From NCBI RefSeq assembly GCF_003201105.1, contig NZ_QICJ01000008.1, forward strand, positions 124,001-188,000: a stretch of 64,000 bases of DNA, in the 5' to 3' direction. The translations under genes and the position numbers were made by a program. The notes under the pieces were generated by a model that ran no database searches, was not told the DNA's origin, and worked only from the letters and a program-made list of their open reading frames with translations. The stretch comes from Dyella sp. AtDHG13 (GTDB lineage: Bacteria; Pseudomonadota; Gammaproteobacteria; Xanthomonadales; Rhodanobacteraceae). This document shows, one piece after another, positions 24,092 to 32,520 of this stretch. Position 1 is the first letter of the stretch; each line of letters opens with the position of its first letter.

Positions 24092-24964
24092 ATGTCCGCT
24101 GCGAAAAAACGGGGCCTGGGACGTGGGCTCGATGTGCTGCTGGGCGGCCACGACGAACCCGGCAAGCCCTCGGTACTGGAGCAGGAAGGCGAACTGCGCA
24201 CCCTGCCCATCCAGCACATCCAGCCCGGCAAGTACCAGCCGCGACGCCACTGGAACGACGAGGCGCTGGACGAACTGGCCGCCTCCATCCGCGCGCAGGG
24301 GCTTATCCAGCCGGTGGTGGTGCGCGAGATCGGCAAGAACCAGTTCGAGCTGATCGCCGGCGAACGCCGCTGGCGCGCCGCGCAGCGCGCGCAGCTGTCC
24401 GAACTGCCGGTGCTGGTGAAGGACGTGCCCGAAGTGGCCGTGCCGGCCATGGCGCTGATCGAGAACATCCAGCGCCAGGACCTGACCCCGCTGGAAGAAG
24501 CCGATGCGCTCAAGCGCCTGATCGACGATTTCGACCTCACCCACCAGCAGGCCGCCGACGCCGTGGGCCGCTCGCGCGCCGCCGTGTCCAACCTGCTGCG
24601 CCTTACCGAACTTCCCGCTTCCATCAAGCGCCTGCTCGACGAAGGCAAGCTGGAGATGGGCCACGCCCGCTGCCTGATCACCCTGCCCGAGAGCATGGCC
24701 GAAGGCCTGGCGCTGGAAGCATCCCGCCACGGCTGGAGCGTGCGCGAGCTGGAAGAGCACGCGCGCCGCGCGCAGACCGCGCCCAAGGGCAAGGCCAAGC
24801 ACGCGCCGGCCCGCGACCCGAACATCGATGCGCTGGAGCGCGAACTGGGCGAGCGCTTCGCCACGCGCGTGGAGCTGGCGCATGGGCGCGGCGGCAAGGG
24901 CAAGCTGGTGATCCACTATCACAGCAATGACGAGCTGGATGGGATCCTGGGGAAGATTCGCTGA
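24092..24964 (+). CDS. parB: Chromosome partitioning protein ParB (Spo0J)
   Basis: 290 residues. 'KRGLGRGLDVLLGG' at the N-terminus is the ParA-stimulating segment. The ParB/Srx CTPase domain contains 'GKYQPRRHW' and 'IAGERRWRAAQ', followed by 'ENIQRQDLTPLEEA'. The HTH is 'LTHQQAADAVGRSRAAVSNL', and the C-terminal dimerisation domain ends 'LDGILGKIR'. Shine-Dalgarno CAGGAG lies inside the end of parA. I find no parS palindrome (GTTTCACGTGAAAC core) by eye in this window. Confidence 0.96.
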   Translation: MSAAKKRGLGRGLDVLLGGHDEPGKPSVLEQEGELRTLPIQHIQPGKYQPRRHWNDEALDELAASIRAQGLIQPVVVREIGKNQFELIAGERRWRAAQRAQLSELPVLVKDVPEVAVPAMALIENIQRQDLTPLEEADALKRLIDDFDLTHQQAADAVGRSRAAVSNLLRLTELPASIKRLLDEGKLEMGHARCLITLPESMAEGLALEASRHGWSVRELEEHARRAQTAPKGKAKHAPARDPNIDALERELGERFATRVELAHGRGGKGKLVIHYHSNDELDGILGKIR

Positions 24965-24988
24965 GGCGCTATGACGTGCCGCGCACCT

Positions 24989-25171
24989 GCTCCCTCTCCC
25001 TTCCGGGGAGAGGGCTGGGGTGAGGGGTCAATCTCGCGAAGCCGCTCCGATGGGGCGGCTTTTTTGTTGCCCGCTAGACGCTTGGTGCTTGCCTGGATGA
25101 CGGCAAAGTTGAAGCCCTGAGGCGAGCACCCGCCCCTCACCCCAACCCTCTCCCCGGAGGGGGGAGGGAGC
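24989..25171. repeat. Inverted repeat with GGGGAGAGGG core arms around the parB terminator
   Basis: Two arms of about 38 bases (24989-25026 and 25133-25171) are inverted copies differing at about three positions. Each is internally palindromic (CTCTCCC..GGGAGAG) with a TGAGGGG flank. They bracket a 106-base centre containing the parB terminator. A single palindrome of similar core lies at 37678-37710. This is a REP/BIME-like arrangement. Confidence 0.75.
25040..25066 (+). terminator. Intrinsic terminator of the rsmG-parA-parB operon
   Basis: Nine-pair stem AGCCGCTCC / GGGGCGGCT (one T-G wobble) with loop GAT, followed by TTTTTT. Placed 76 bases after parB within the arms of the 24989-25171 inverted repeat. 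Confidence 0.9.
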
Positions 25172-25308
25172 TATGGGCACGGTTATCCACAGCGGCCATC
25201 CCTTCCGCGACATCCTCGCCACCCCTCTTGCCCCTGACGCCAAGCGCTCCACCCACTAGAATGGCGCCCTGGCGCCCCGCGCCTCCCGTTCAAGACAAGG
25301 CCCTCCCC

Positions 25309-26025
25309 ATGCCCCAGCTGTCCGTCGTCGTGCCGGTATTCAACGAGCGCGACAATATCCCGCCGCTGCTCGCCGAGATCGCCGCCGCCCTGCGTGGCAA
25401 GGTGGATTTCGAGGTCGTGTACGTGGACGACGATTCCAGCGACGACAGTGTGGCCGTGCTGGCGGCGGAGAAGCCGAAGTATCCGGAGCTGCGCATCGTG
25501 CGGCACCTGACGCGCAGCGGGCAGAGCACGGCGGTGTGGAATGGCGTGCGCGCGGCGCGTTCGCCGTGGATCGCCACGCTGGACGGCGATGGCCAGAACG
25601 ATCCCGCCGACATTCCCAAGCTGCTCGCCCAGCGCGACAAGAGCACGCCGGACGTGCGCCTGTTCGCCGGCTGGCGCACCATGCGCCGCGACAGCTTCAA
25701 CAAGCGCATTTCCTCCAAGATCGCCAACGCGGTGCGTTCGCGCATGCTCAAGGACTCCACGCCCGATACCGGCTGCGGCCTGAAGCTGTTCGATCGCGAA
25801 GTGTTCCTGCGCCTGCCCTACTTCGACCACATGCACCGCTATCTGCCGGCGCTGGTGAAACGCGCGGGCTTCCAGAGCACCAGCGTGCCGGTGGGCCATC
25901 GCCCGCGCACGGCGGGCACGTCCAAGTACGGCATGCTCGATCGCCTGTGGGTGGGCATTGCCGATCTGCGCGGCGTGGCGTGGCTCATGCGCCGTGGCAA
26001 GGTGACCCAGGTCGAAGAGATCTGA
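25309..26025 (+). CDS. Glycosyltransferase family 2, polyprenyl-phosphate mannosyltransferase-like
   Basis: 238 residues with a GT-A fold: 'LSVVVPVFNERDNI' at the N-terminus, 'VVYVDDDSSDDS' and the metal-binding 'ATLDGDGQND'. 'GCGLKLFDREVF' and 'AGTSKYG' are characteristic of dolichol-phosphate mannose synthase-like enzymes. It has no C-terminal membrane helices, like soluble DPM1-type enzymes. Such enzymes load a sugar onto undecaprenyl phosphate for later transfer in the periplasm, and could supply the ArnT-like protein at 44937, though that link is inference. A TAGAAT hexamer at 25257-25262 may be its -10. Confidence 0.9.
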   Translation: MPQLSVVVPVFNERDNIPPLLAEIAAALRGKVDFEVVYVDDDSSDDSVAVLAAEKPKYPELRIVRHLTRSGQSTAVWNGVRAARSPWIATLDGDGQNDPADIPKLLAQRDKSTPDVRLFAGWRTMRRDSFNKRISSKIANAVRSRMLKDSTPDTGCGLKLFDREVFLRLPYFDHMHRYLPALVKRAGFQSTSVPVGHRPRTAGTSKYGMLDRLWVGIADLRGVAWLMRRGKVTQVEEI

Positions 26026-26125
26026 GTCGCCGCGCTTTGCGCTGGCGCGCTTGCGGGTAACCGGGCTTCGACACGCTCTTCATCGGCGTATGCTGATGAT
26101 CCCTGCTTTGGGAGACCGCCCGCCC

Positions 26126-26491
26126 ATGAGCATTGCCGTCAAGCGCGTCTATGACCCGCCGGCCAAAAGCGATGGCTATCGCGTGCTGGTGGATCGCCTC
26201 TGGCCGCGCGGGCTGAAAAAGGACGATGCGGCGCTGGACGCGTGGAGCAAGGAGCTGGCGCCGTCCACCGCGCTGCGCAAATGGTTCGGCCACGATCCCG
26301 CGCGCTGGGAAGCGTTCCGGCATCGCTACGCATCGGAGCTCGATGCCGTCGCCGAGTATTGGCGGCCCTTGCTCACGCAGGCCGCGCGCCATCGCGTCAC
26401 CTTGCTGTTCGGCGCGCACGACGAAGAGCACAACAACGCGGTGGCCTTGAAGTGCTACCTCGACGCCTTGCTGAAGGAACACGCGCGCTGA
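26126..26491 (+). CDS. DUF488 family protein (YeaO-like)
   Basis: 121 residues. 'VKRVYDPPAKSDGYRVLVDRLWPRGLKKDDAALDAW' region and 'WFGHDPARWEAFRHRY' are typical of DUF488/YeaO proteins. Cytoplasmic with no known activity. The ATG at 26126 follows GGGAGA about 13 bases upstream, and TATGCT at about 26088 is a possible -10. It converges on the RssA-like patatin gene with only four bases between stops. Confidence 0.9.
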   Translation: MSIAVKRVYDPPAKSDGYRVLVDRLWPRGLKKDDAALDAWSKELAPSTALRKWFGHDPARWEAFRHRYASELDAVAEYWRPLLTQAARHRVTLLFGAHDEEHNNAVALKCYLDALLKEHAR

Positions 26492-26495
26492 CGCG

Positions 26496-27455
26496 TCACG
26501 GCCGCCCGGTGAACTGCCCTGCATGCGCGGGCTGCCAGTTGGCCAACGCCTCGCGCGCCTGCCGACGTCCCATCTCGATCAGTTCGGTCGCGCGATAGAA
26601 CTCGTAGACCGTCGCGACGTTGCGCGGCATGCGGATCAACAGGTCCGGTTCGTAGGCCGCCAGGCGCAACCGCGACAGATTCGCCTGCATCAGGTCCATC
26701 GATTGCATGAGCAGTTCCAGCATGCCTGGTTCGCGCGGCTTGTCGCTGCCATGCGGCATCAGCTTGCCGATGAATTCGCCGATGCGCGAGCGATAGCTGT
26801 CGCTGCCCGCCGTGGGCGTGGCGGAGACTTCGTCTGGAGACCCCGACTCCGGCGGGCCATCCATGCTCACCGCGAACAGGTAATCCGCCGGCTCGCGGAT
26901 CAGCGGCGTCACCGGCACGGGGTTGAGCAGGCCGCCGTCGATCAGGCGCCGCTCGGACAGTGTCTGTGGCCGGAAAATGGTGGGAATGGCGATGGACGCG
27001 CGGATGGCGTCGAACAGCGAGCCGCGCGTGAGCCAGACTTCGCGTTCGCGATCCAGGTCGGTCGCCACGGCGGTATAGGCCAGCGGCAGGTCCTCGATGG
27101 CGGCGTCGCCGATCAGGCCGCGCATGGTCTCGATGATGCGCTCGCCCTTGATCAGCCCGCCGCCGGACAGCGTCCAGTCGACCAGTTTGAGCACGTCCAT
27201 CTTCGCCAGCGAGCAAACCCAGTCGCGATACACGTCCAGCTTGCCCATGGCGTAGATGCCGCCGATGAGCGCGCCCATGGAGGTGCCCGCGATGGCGACG
27301 ATCTCGTAGCCGTGCGCCTCGATTTCCTCGATGGCGCCGATGTGCGCCAGACCCTTTGCGCCCCCGGAACCAAGCGCGAGCGCGATGGTCGGTTTCCTGG
27401 TGGCGGCAGCATCCGCGGGAAGCGTCGAGGGATCGGCGATATCGGTGGCGCTCAT
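26496..27455 (-). CDS. Patatin-like phospholipase family protein (RssA-like)
   Basis: 319 residues. Compact patatin domain with oxyanion loop 'GSGGAKGLAHIG' (about 30-41), nucleophile Ser in 'AGTSMGALIGG' and catalytic Asp in 'IDGGLLNPVPV'. RssA-type proteins are cytoplasmic esterases of unclear substrate. Unlike the 13274 patatin there is no cNMP domain. The C-terminal 80 residues are helical and contain 'VYEFYRATELIEMGRRQA', seen in this subfamily. Just upstream lies a copy of the GAGAAGTGAG repeat, so its promoter would have to sit in or beyond the repeat. Confidence 0.92.
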   Translation of the reverse strand: MSATDIADPSTLPADAAATRKPTIALALGSGGAKGLAHIGAIEEIEAHGYEIVAIAGTSMGALIGGIYAMGKLDVYRDWVCSLAKMDVLKLVDWTLSGGGLIKGERIIETMRGLIGDAAIEDLPLAYTAVATDLDREREVWLTRGSLFDAIRASIAIPTIFRPQTLSERRLIDGGLLNPVPVTPLIREPADYLFAVSMDGPPESGSPDEVSATPTAGSDSYRSRIGEFIGKLMPHGSDKPREPGMLELLMQSMDLMQANLSRLRLAAYEPDLLIRMPRNVATVYEFYRATELIEMGRRQAREALANWQPAHAGQFTGRP

Positions 27456-27466
27456 GAATACACGGC

Positions 27467-27561
27467 TGAGAAGTGAAGAGAGAGAAGTGAGAAACCAGAG
27501 AAGAGCGCACCGTCACGCGCTTCTCTCGTTTCTCACTCCTCTTTACCCGTTCCTCTCACTT
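27467..27561. repeat. GAGAAGTGAG inverted repeat, copy 4
   Basis: Arms 27467-27508 and 27517-27562 with a short loop. The TGA stop of the WYL-regulator gene (27556-27558, minus) lies in the right arm, so the gene's last sense codon and stop (AAG TGA) come from the repeat core. The other end lies 12 bases from the RssA-like gene's start codon. Confidence 0.85.
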
Positions 27562-28527
27562 ATAGCTACCCAGCGCGAGCTGCAGCTGGATCTTCATCTC
27601 CTCGCGCAGCGACAGCGGCGCGACCACTTCCGCATCCGGACCGTACTTGAGCACGTCCATCAGCAGTTCCTTGGAGTTGGAATAGGGCACCTGCAGTTCG
27701 TAGCGGCCGTCCGGCAGCCACTCGCCCTTCTGCTGCGAATGCCAGTGCTCGTCGGCCACCCAGCGCGCCGCGTGCTGCGAGAAGCGCAGCGTGGCCCAGG
27801 CCTTGGGTTTGCCGGCGAAGATGCCGTAGCTGGATGCCAGCGCGTCGTTGAGCTCCTGCTCGGGCACGTCGCGGGCGGCTTCCTCCAGCGCCTGCGGCTC
27901 GGCGATGCGGTCCACCGCAAAGCTGCGCAGCGCCTCGCGGTCGTGGTCCCACACGTCGAGGTACCAGTTGTCGCGATAGTGGGTCAGGCGCTGCGGCGAC
28001 ACGCGGCGGTGGCTGTCGGCATTGGTAGTGCGCGCGCGATAGCGGAAGCGCAGCTGCTTGCGCTCGAGCACGGCGCCGGCCACCACGCGGAACACCTGCT
28101 GGTCGAGCTTGCGCTCTCCCCAGGCGATCACGCGGATGCGTTCGATGGGCAGCGTCTTGCCGGTGCCCTGGTCGGACAGCAGGTGTTCGATGCGTGCCTT
28201 GAACGGCGCGAGCGCACCGGCCAGGACGCCGGGTCCGCTGCGGCCGATCAGTTCGTTGAGGGCAAGCAGCGCGGCCAGTTCGTCGGAGGTGAGCCACAGC
28301 CCCGGCAATTCGAAACGCTCGCCTTCGCCCACCGCGTAGCGGAACGCCGCATGCTCGCCGCCGGCGCTCTCGATCGGCGCGCCCAGCGCATCGCGCAGGA
28401 GCGCCACGTCGCGGTACAGCGTCGCTCGCGAGCACTCCAGCTCGTCCATCAGACGAGGCAGAGGCACGGGATAGTGCGCCGACTTGAGCAGTCGGTGCAG
28501 GGTCAGAATGCGCTCGTAACGATCCAT
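27556..28527 (-). CDS. WYL-domain transcriptional regulator (YafY-like)
   Basis: 323 residues. N-terminal winged HTH (about 1-60: 'RYERILTLHRLLKSAHYPVP', 'ELECSRATLYRDVALL'), a middle linker, a WYL domain (about 150-225; 'RRVSPQRLTHYRDNWYLDVWDH' carries the W-Y-L motif) and a C-terminal WCX extension. WYL proteins sense nucleic-acid or nucleotide ligands and regulate stress, DNA-damage or defence genes. No defence genes adjoin it here. The start MDRYERIL at 28527 was chosen because the HTH begins there. Divergent from a membrane-protein gene with 143 bp between. Confidence 0.93.
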   Translation of the reverse strand: MDRYERILTLHRLLKSAHYPVPLPRLMDELECSRATLYRDVALLRDALGAPIESAGGEHAAFRYAVGEGERFELPGLWLTSDELAALLALNELIGRSGPGVLAGALAPFKARIEHLLSDQGTGKTLPIERIRVIAWGERKLDQQVFRVVAGAVLERKQLRFRYRARTTNADSHRRVSPQRLTHYRDNWYLDVWDHDREALRSFAVDRIAEPQALEEAARDVPEQELNDALASSYGIFAGKPKAWATLRFSQHAARWVADEHWHSQQKGEWLPDGRYELQVPYSNSKELLMDVLKYGPDAEVVAPLSLREEMKIQLQLALGSYK

Positions 28528-28670
28528 GAAATGTTTTTCGACGGCTGCCTCCGCGTAGCATGCGCACCGTTGGCGGCAGCCGCAAGTCCAACCGACGGTG
28601 AAATTCATCAACACCACGCCGCGGTCACATGCGCGTGATCTACTCTTCACGTACAAAAGACACCACGCTC

Positions 28671-29597
28671 ATGAAGCCGCGCCATTCCGCTCAAAGGACT
28701 GACACCACGGGCTACGGACAGGCCCCCGTCCGGGCGCGGCCGCGACCGCTGGCGGCGACGCTGCTGCACGTCGGCGGCTATGCCGGCTTCGGCCTGTGGA
28801 TGGTGCTGGGGCTCGCGCTGGCGGTGGGGGTCTATCCCGATGGCCGCGGCGACGTGCTGGTGCCGATCGCGCTGGGCGCACTGCTGATCGCTGTGGGCGT
28901 GTTCGCGGCGTGCGTGCATTCGCGCTGGATGCCGCACTGGCACGGCTGGGTCATCGGCAAGGGTTCGCGGCCCACGCGCGATGCGCTGATCGCGCTCGGC
29001 TGCTGTCTTCCCGTGCTGGCGGTGGCCGGCCTGGCGCGCGGGGACAACACGTTCTGGGCCACGCGCCTCTCCGGCGCGGCCATGGCGCTCTGCAGCCTGT
29101 GCAGCCTGATCGTCACCGCCTACGCGGATGCCCGCCGGCAGGCGCCGGGCATCGATCATCACCTCGCCACGCAGTTGCCGCTGAGCCGCGTGGTGTCCGC
29201 CACTTATGGCGGCGGCTTGTGGCTGTGGCTGTGCGCGGCCGGCCAGGACAACGATGGTGCCGGTCTGCATGGCTTGGCCTGGATCGTCGGCCTGCTGGCG
29301 CTGGCGCTGCTGCGCGGCCTGGTGGAAAGCCTGCGCTGGCAGGCGGCGCTGCAGCGGGCGCAGATGCCACGGGGGCGGCTGGAGCTGCAGCCGGGGCGTT
29401 TCCTCGCCGCCCTGCTGGTTTACGCGGTGCCCAGCGTCGCACTGCTGCTGATGAGCTTCGGCACCGGCTGGCTCAGCCTGGCCCTGCTGGCCGCCGTCAG
29501 CTGCACCGTGGGTATGGCGACCGAGCTTAGTTTGTATGATGAAGCCCTGGCAGCCTTGCCAGACGGCCCCGAGGGGCCCGTCGCGCGCCAGCGATGA
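28671..29597 (+). CDS. Polytopic membrane protein of unknown function
   Basis: 308 residues with about eight predicted membrane helices (approximately 32-54, 61-81, 104-122, 132-150, 173-190, 200-218, 243-262, 266-284). The N-terminus is basic and cytoplasmic and the C-terminal tail acidic. Two Cys pairs (111-112; 141 and 144) and His82 are the only potentially functional polar residues I see in or near helices. No family recognised. It is divergent to the WYL regulator, which might control it, and is followed 86 bp later by the DUF481 gene. Confidence 0.7.
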   Translation: MKPRHSAQRTDTTGYGQAPVRARPRPLAATLLHVGGYAGFGLWMVLGLALAVGVYPDGRGDVLVPIALGALLIAVGVFAACVHSRWMPHWHGWVIGKGSRPTRDALIALGCCLPVLAVAGLARGDNTFWATRLSGAAMALCSLCSLIVTAYADARRQAPGIDHHLATQLPLSRVVSATYGGGLWLWLCAAGQDNDGAGLHGLAWIVGLLALALLRGLVESLRWQAALQRAQMPRGRLELQPGRFLAALLVYAVPSVALLLMSFGTGWLSLALLAAVSCTVGMATELSLYDEALAALPDGPEGPVARQR

Positions 29598-29683
29598 ACA
29601 CCCACGTCCCCGGTTCACAGGCAGTTCAATCCGCCCCGCTAAGGTGGCGTGCTGCCGTTTTAACGAAAAAGGAACAACTGCAC

Positions 29684-30523
29684 ATGAACAAGACCCTGAT
29701 GGCGGGCGCCCTGCTCGCGGCGCTGGTCAGTTTTGGCGCTCAGGCCGACGACACGTCATCCCCCAATCCGGCCAACAACGGCGGGTGGACGGGTTCGGGC
29801 GAATTCGGTTTCGCATCCTCCTATGGCAATTCCCGCTCGGAAAACGTCAACGCCAAGCTCGGCCTGAACCAGGAAAACGACCTGTGGAAGAACAACTTCT
29901 TCCTCAACGGCCTGCGCTCCAAGGGCGAAGTGCAGGTGCAGGACGCGCAGGGCAACACGGTCGACCGCCTCACCACCACGGCCAACCGCTATGACACCGG
30001 CGCCTCGGTGGGCTACAAGCTCGACCCGCGCAGCTACGTGGTGACCGCGCTGCGTTACGAGCACGACGACTTCGGCGCCAACCTGTGGCAGGGCATCGTG
30101 TCGGTGGGCTACGGCTATGTGGCGCTCAAGACCGACCGCACCGAGCTGTCGTTCGAAGTCGGTCCCGGTTACAAGCGTTATCGCCCGGCCGACGTCGACC
30201 AGTCGGTGACGGTGACCCAGCCCGACGGCACCACCGCCACCCAGACGGTGAAGGTGCGCCAGGACACCGTGAGCGAAGCGGTCGGCCGTGGCCTGATCAA
30301 CTACAAGTACCGTCTCACCGACAACACGGCCGTGGAAGACACGCTGCTGATCGAAGCGGGCTCGGACAACAAGTACTACCAGAACGACATCGGCCTGTCG
30401 GTCAGCATGACGCGCAAGATGGCGCTCAAGCTCGGCTACCAGGTGCGCTACAACAGCGACGTCCAGCCGGGCACGCAGAGCACCGATTCGCTGGTGACGA
30501 CCAACCTGGTCTACAACTTCTGA
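29684..30523 (+). CDS. DUF481 family outer-membrane protein (YdiY-like)
   Basis: 279 residues. Signal peptide 'MNKTLMAGALLAALVSFGAQA', cleaved before DDT. The mature protein opens 'GWTGSGEFGFASSYGNS', the DUF481 hallmark, continues as beta-strands with alternating aromatics and ends 'TTNLVYNF' with the C-terminal Phe used by the Bam machinery. DUF481 proteins are salt- or acid-induced outer-membrane barrels of unknown function. Strong Shine-Dalgarno AAAGGAAC eight to nine bases before the ATG. Ends convergent with hemC. Confidence 0.93.
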   Translation: MNKTLMAGALLAALVSFGAQADDTSSPNPANNGGWTGSGEFGFASSYGNSRSENVNAKLGLNQENDLWKNNFFLNGLRSKGEVQVQDAQGNTVDRLTTTANRYDTGASVGYKLDPRSYVVTALRYEHDDFGANLWQGIVSVGYGYVALKTDRTELSFEVGPGYKRYRPADVDQSVTVTQPDGTTATQTVKVRQDTVSEAVGRGLINYKYRLTDNTAVEDTLLIEAGSDNKYYQNDIGLSVSMTRKMALKLGYQVRYNSDVQPGTQSTDSLVTTNLVYNF

Positions 30524-30542
30524 GTCACGCGAGTGCGGGGAC

Positions 30543-30560
30543 GAGCGGCCATTGCCGCTC
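30543..30560. terminator. Hairpin between convergent DUF481 and hemC genes
   Basis: Perfect seven-pair stem GAGCGGC / GCCGCTC with loop CATT. On the plus strand a pyrimidine run TTCCCGCTGTCTTTTC follows. Probably ends the DUF481 transcript and possibly both. Confidence 0.55.
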
Positions 30561-30574
30561 TTCCCGCTGTCTTT

Positions 30575-31492
30575 TCAGCGGCCCAGCAGCGGGCCGGCGC
30601 CCAGATCGAACAAGGCCTGCGCCACGCGCTTGCCCAGCGCGTCGGCCTGGTCGCCCTCCGCTTCGGCCTGGGCCTGCAGCAGGCGGCCGCTGCTGACGTC
30701 GCCGACCATGCCCTGCAGATGCAGGCCGCGCTCGGTGACGGTGCACCACGCGCCCACGGGCACGGTGCAGCTGCCGCCCAGGGCCTGGTTCATGGCGCGC
30801 TCGGCGGTCACCGCCAGCCGCGTCTGGGCATCGTCCAGCGCGCGCAGCAGGTCCAGCACCTCGGGTTGATCGGAGCGGGCTTCGATGGCGATGGCCGCCT
30901 GCCCCGGCGCGGGCAGCCAATCCGGCGCGGAAAGGCGGCCGCGGATGCGGGAGGCAAGCCCGAGCCGCTCGAGCCCCGCGCAGGCGAGCAGGATCGCGTC
31001 GTAGTGGCCGGCGTCGAGCTTGGACAGCCGCGTGCCGACATTGCCGCGCAGGTCGAGCAGGGTCAGGTCGGGACGCACGCCGCGCAGCTGCGCCTGCCGC
31101 CGTAGCGACGAGGTACCCACGCGCGCGCCCAGCGGCAACGCGGCGAGATCGGCGTAGTCGTTGCTCACGAACGCATCGGCGGCATCGGCGCGGGGAAGGA
31201 TGGCCGGCAAGCTGAAGCCCGGTTCCAGGTCGGCGGGCACGTCCTTCAGCGAATGCACCGCGAGGTCCGCGCGGCCTTCCAGCATGGCCACTTCCAGTTC
31301 CTTGAGGAACAGCCCCTTGCCGCCGATGGTGGCCAGCGGCTTGTCGAGGATCTCGTCACCGCGCGTCGACAGCGGCACCAGCTCCACCACCAGCCCCGGA
31401 TGCGCGATGCGCAATTCCGCGGCGACGTGTTCGGCCTGCCAAAGGGCGAGCGCGCTCTTGCGGGTGGCGATACGCAGCAGGGTGGGCGTCAT
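30575..31492 (-). CDS. hemC: Hydroxymethylbilane synthase (porphobilinogen deaminase)
   Basis: 305 residues. Joins four porphobilinogens into hydroxymethylbilane in haem synthesis. Cys242 in '[11 protein letters not shown]' carries the dipyrromethane cofactor, catalytic Asp84 lies in 'VHSLKDVP', and '[11 protein letters not shown]' and '[10 protein letters not shown]' bind substrate carboxylates. In pseudomonads and relatives hemC sits directly after algZ-algR. Here the same order is kept on this strand, but a plus-strand TPR gene and a REP-like element lie between. hemD is not visible downstream; the next gene is on the other strand. Confidence 0.97.
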   Translation of the reverse strand: MTPTLLRIATRKSALALWQAEHVAAELRIAHPGLVVELVPLSTRGDEILDKPLATIGGKGLFLKELEVAMLEGRADLAVHSLKDVPADLEPGFSLPAILPRADAADAFVSNDYADLAALPLGARVGTSSLRRQAQLRGVRPDLTLLDLRGNVGTRLSKLDAGHYDAILLACAGLERLGLASRIRGRLSAPDWLPAPGQAAIAIEARSDQPEVLDLLRALDDAQTRLAVTAERAMNQALGGSCTVPVGAWCTVTERGLHLQGMVGDVSSGRLLQAQAEAEGDQADALGKRVAQALFDLGAGPLLGR

Positions 31493-31630
31493 GGGGATCT
31501 CGTGCGAGGCGTTGCGCGCGGCTTCGTTGGGGACGGCATTGTGGCGTAATTATTGTCGCGGCTGCATTAGGTACGCAGTCGCAGCTAGGACTATGCTGAT
31601 ATCGGGATGGGGACAGCAAGGAGTGTTGTC

Positions 31631-32278
31631 ATGAAGATCCGCAGGATGGTTTGCACCCTGGTTTTCGCCATCGCGGGCGGCGTGGCGCTCGCGGCTCACG
31701 CGAGCACGATGCTGCCGGTGCTGATGCCGGACGGCCGCCCCTACACCGACCCGGATGTCACCGCGCGCGGGCTGCCTGAAGCCTCGCCCTTTCACCAGGG
31801 AAGCTATCCCGGCGCGTTTCCCGATATCTCGCCCGTGCGCAAGCTCACCGACGAAGGCTGGCTGGCGGCGAGCACGCATCGCGCGAGCGCGGCGCAGATC
31901 AACTTCCACCGCGCCCTGCGCATCAAGCCGAACGATCGCCGGCTGCTGTGGGCCTATGGCTGGAGCATGATCAACCTGGGCGATCCGGCCTGCGCGCTGG
32001 AAGCCTTCCAGCGCAATCTCTCCCTGCGTCCGGAACAGCGGCCGCAATGGGTGCCGATGGCGATGGCGCTGACCTATACCGCGTCGGGCCAGCGCGACGC
32101 GGCGCTGGCCTGGTATCGCGCGGCGGCCAAGAGCGATCCGGTGCGCTTCGGCACCGACAACGCCACCTTGCGCACCACCCTGCACTGGACCCCGAGCGAG
32201 CGTGTGCTGATCCGACAGCTGATCGGCTATGCGACGCAGGGCGATGACGCGGCGATGAGGGAGCTGGCTTCGCGCTGA
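31631..32278 (+). CDS. Exported TPR-like protein, hypothetical
   Basis: 215 residues. Signal peptide ending 'GGVALAAHAS' near residue 25. The mature region contains two or three TPR-like helical pairs (about 80-160: 'AAQINFHRALRIKPNDRRLLW', 'ALEAFQRNLSLRPEQRPQW', 'GQRDAALAWYRAAAKSDPV'). Probably periplasmic. Shine-Dalgarno AAGGAG ahead of the ATG at 31631. Divergent from hemC. It sits between hemC and algR where other species have nothing, so it looks like an insertion into conserved synteny. Function unknown. Confidence 0.8.
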   Translation: MKIRRMVCTLVFAIAGGVALAAHASTMLPVLMPDGRPYTDPDVTARGLPEASPFHQGSYPGAFPDISPVRKLTDEGWLAASTHRASAAQINFHRALRIKPNDRRLLWAYGWSMINLGDPACALEAFQRNLSLRPEQRPQWVPMAMALTYTASGQRDAALAWYRAAAKSDPVRFGTDNATLRTTLHWTPSERVLIRQLIGYATQGDDAAMRELASR

Positions 32279-32307
32279 AGGCGCTCTCTTCCCATCAACG
32301 CACATGT

Positions 32308-32451
32308 CCCCTCACCATCATTCCGGCGCAGGCCGGAATCCAGTGGCGTCACGGCACGGCTTTCGCGAAAGAGCCAAACGCTTTGAGGTCACGCGATAAC
32401 CGACCACTTTCGTGACTGGATTCCGGCCTGCGCCGGAATGACGGTGAGGGG
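32308..32451. repeat. REP-like inverted-repeat element, copy 2
   Basis: Arms at 32308-32343 and 32413-32451 are inverted copies with a single mismatch over about 36 bases, each with the ATTCCGGC..GCCGGAAT palindrome. The interior, read on the minus strand, matches that of copy 1 at 12438-12573 (shared TCGGTTATCGCG). The unit is therefore inserted in the opposite orientation. It lies between the convergent TPR and algR-like genes. Confidence 0.85.
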
Positions 32452-32520
32452 TAGCTCGCTTGCGCGAGATGGTGGACAGGCGTCAGCGTGCGCAAGACGC
32501 GGTGACACACCACTGCCGCA

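Noticed and set aside
22350-25308. A parS site or DnaA-box cluster near rsmG-parA-parB
   Set aside because: Read by eye, no GTTTCACGTGAAAC-like palindrome and no group of TTATCCACA boxes was found. A lone TTATCCACA at about 25182-25190 is not enough for an origin.
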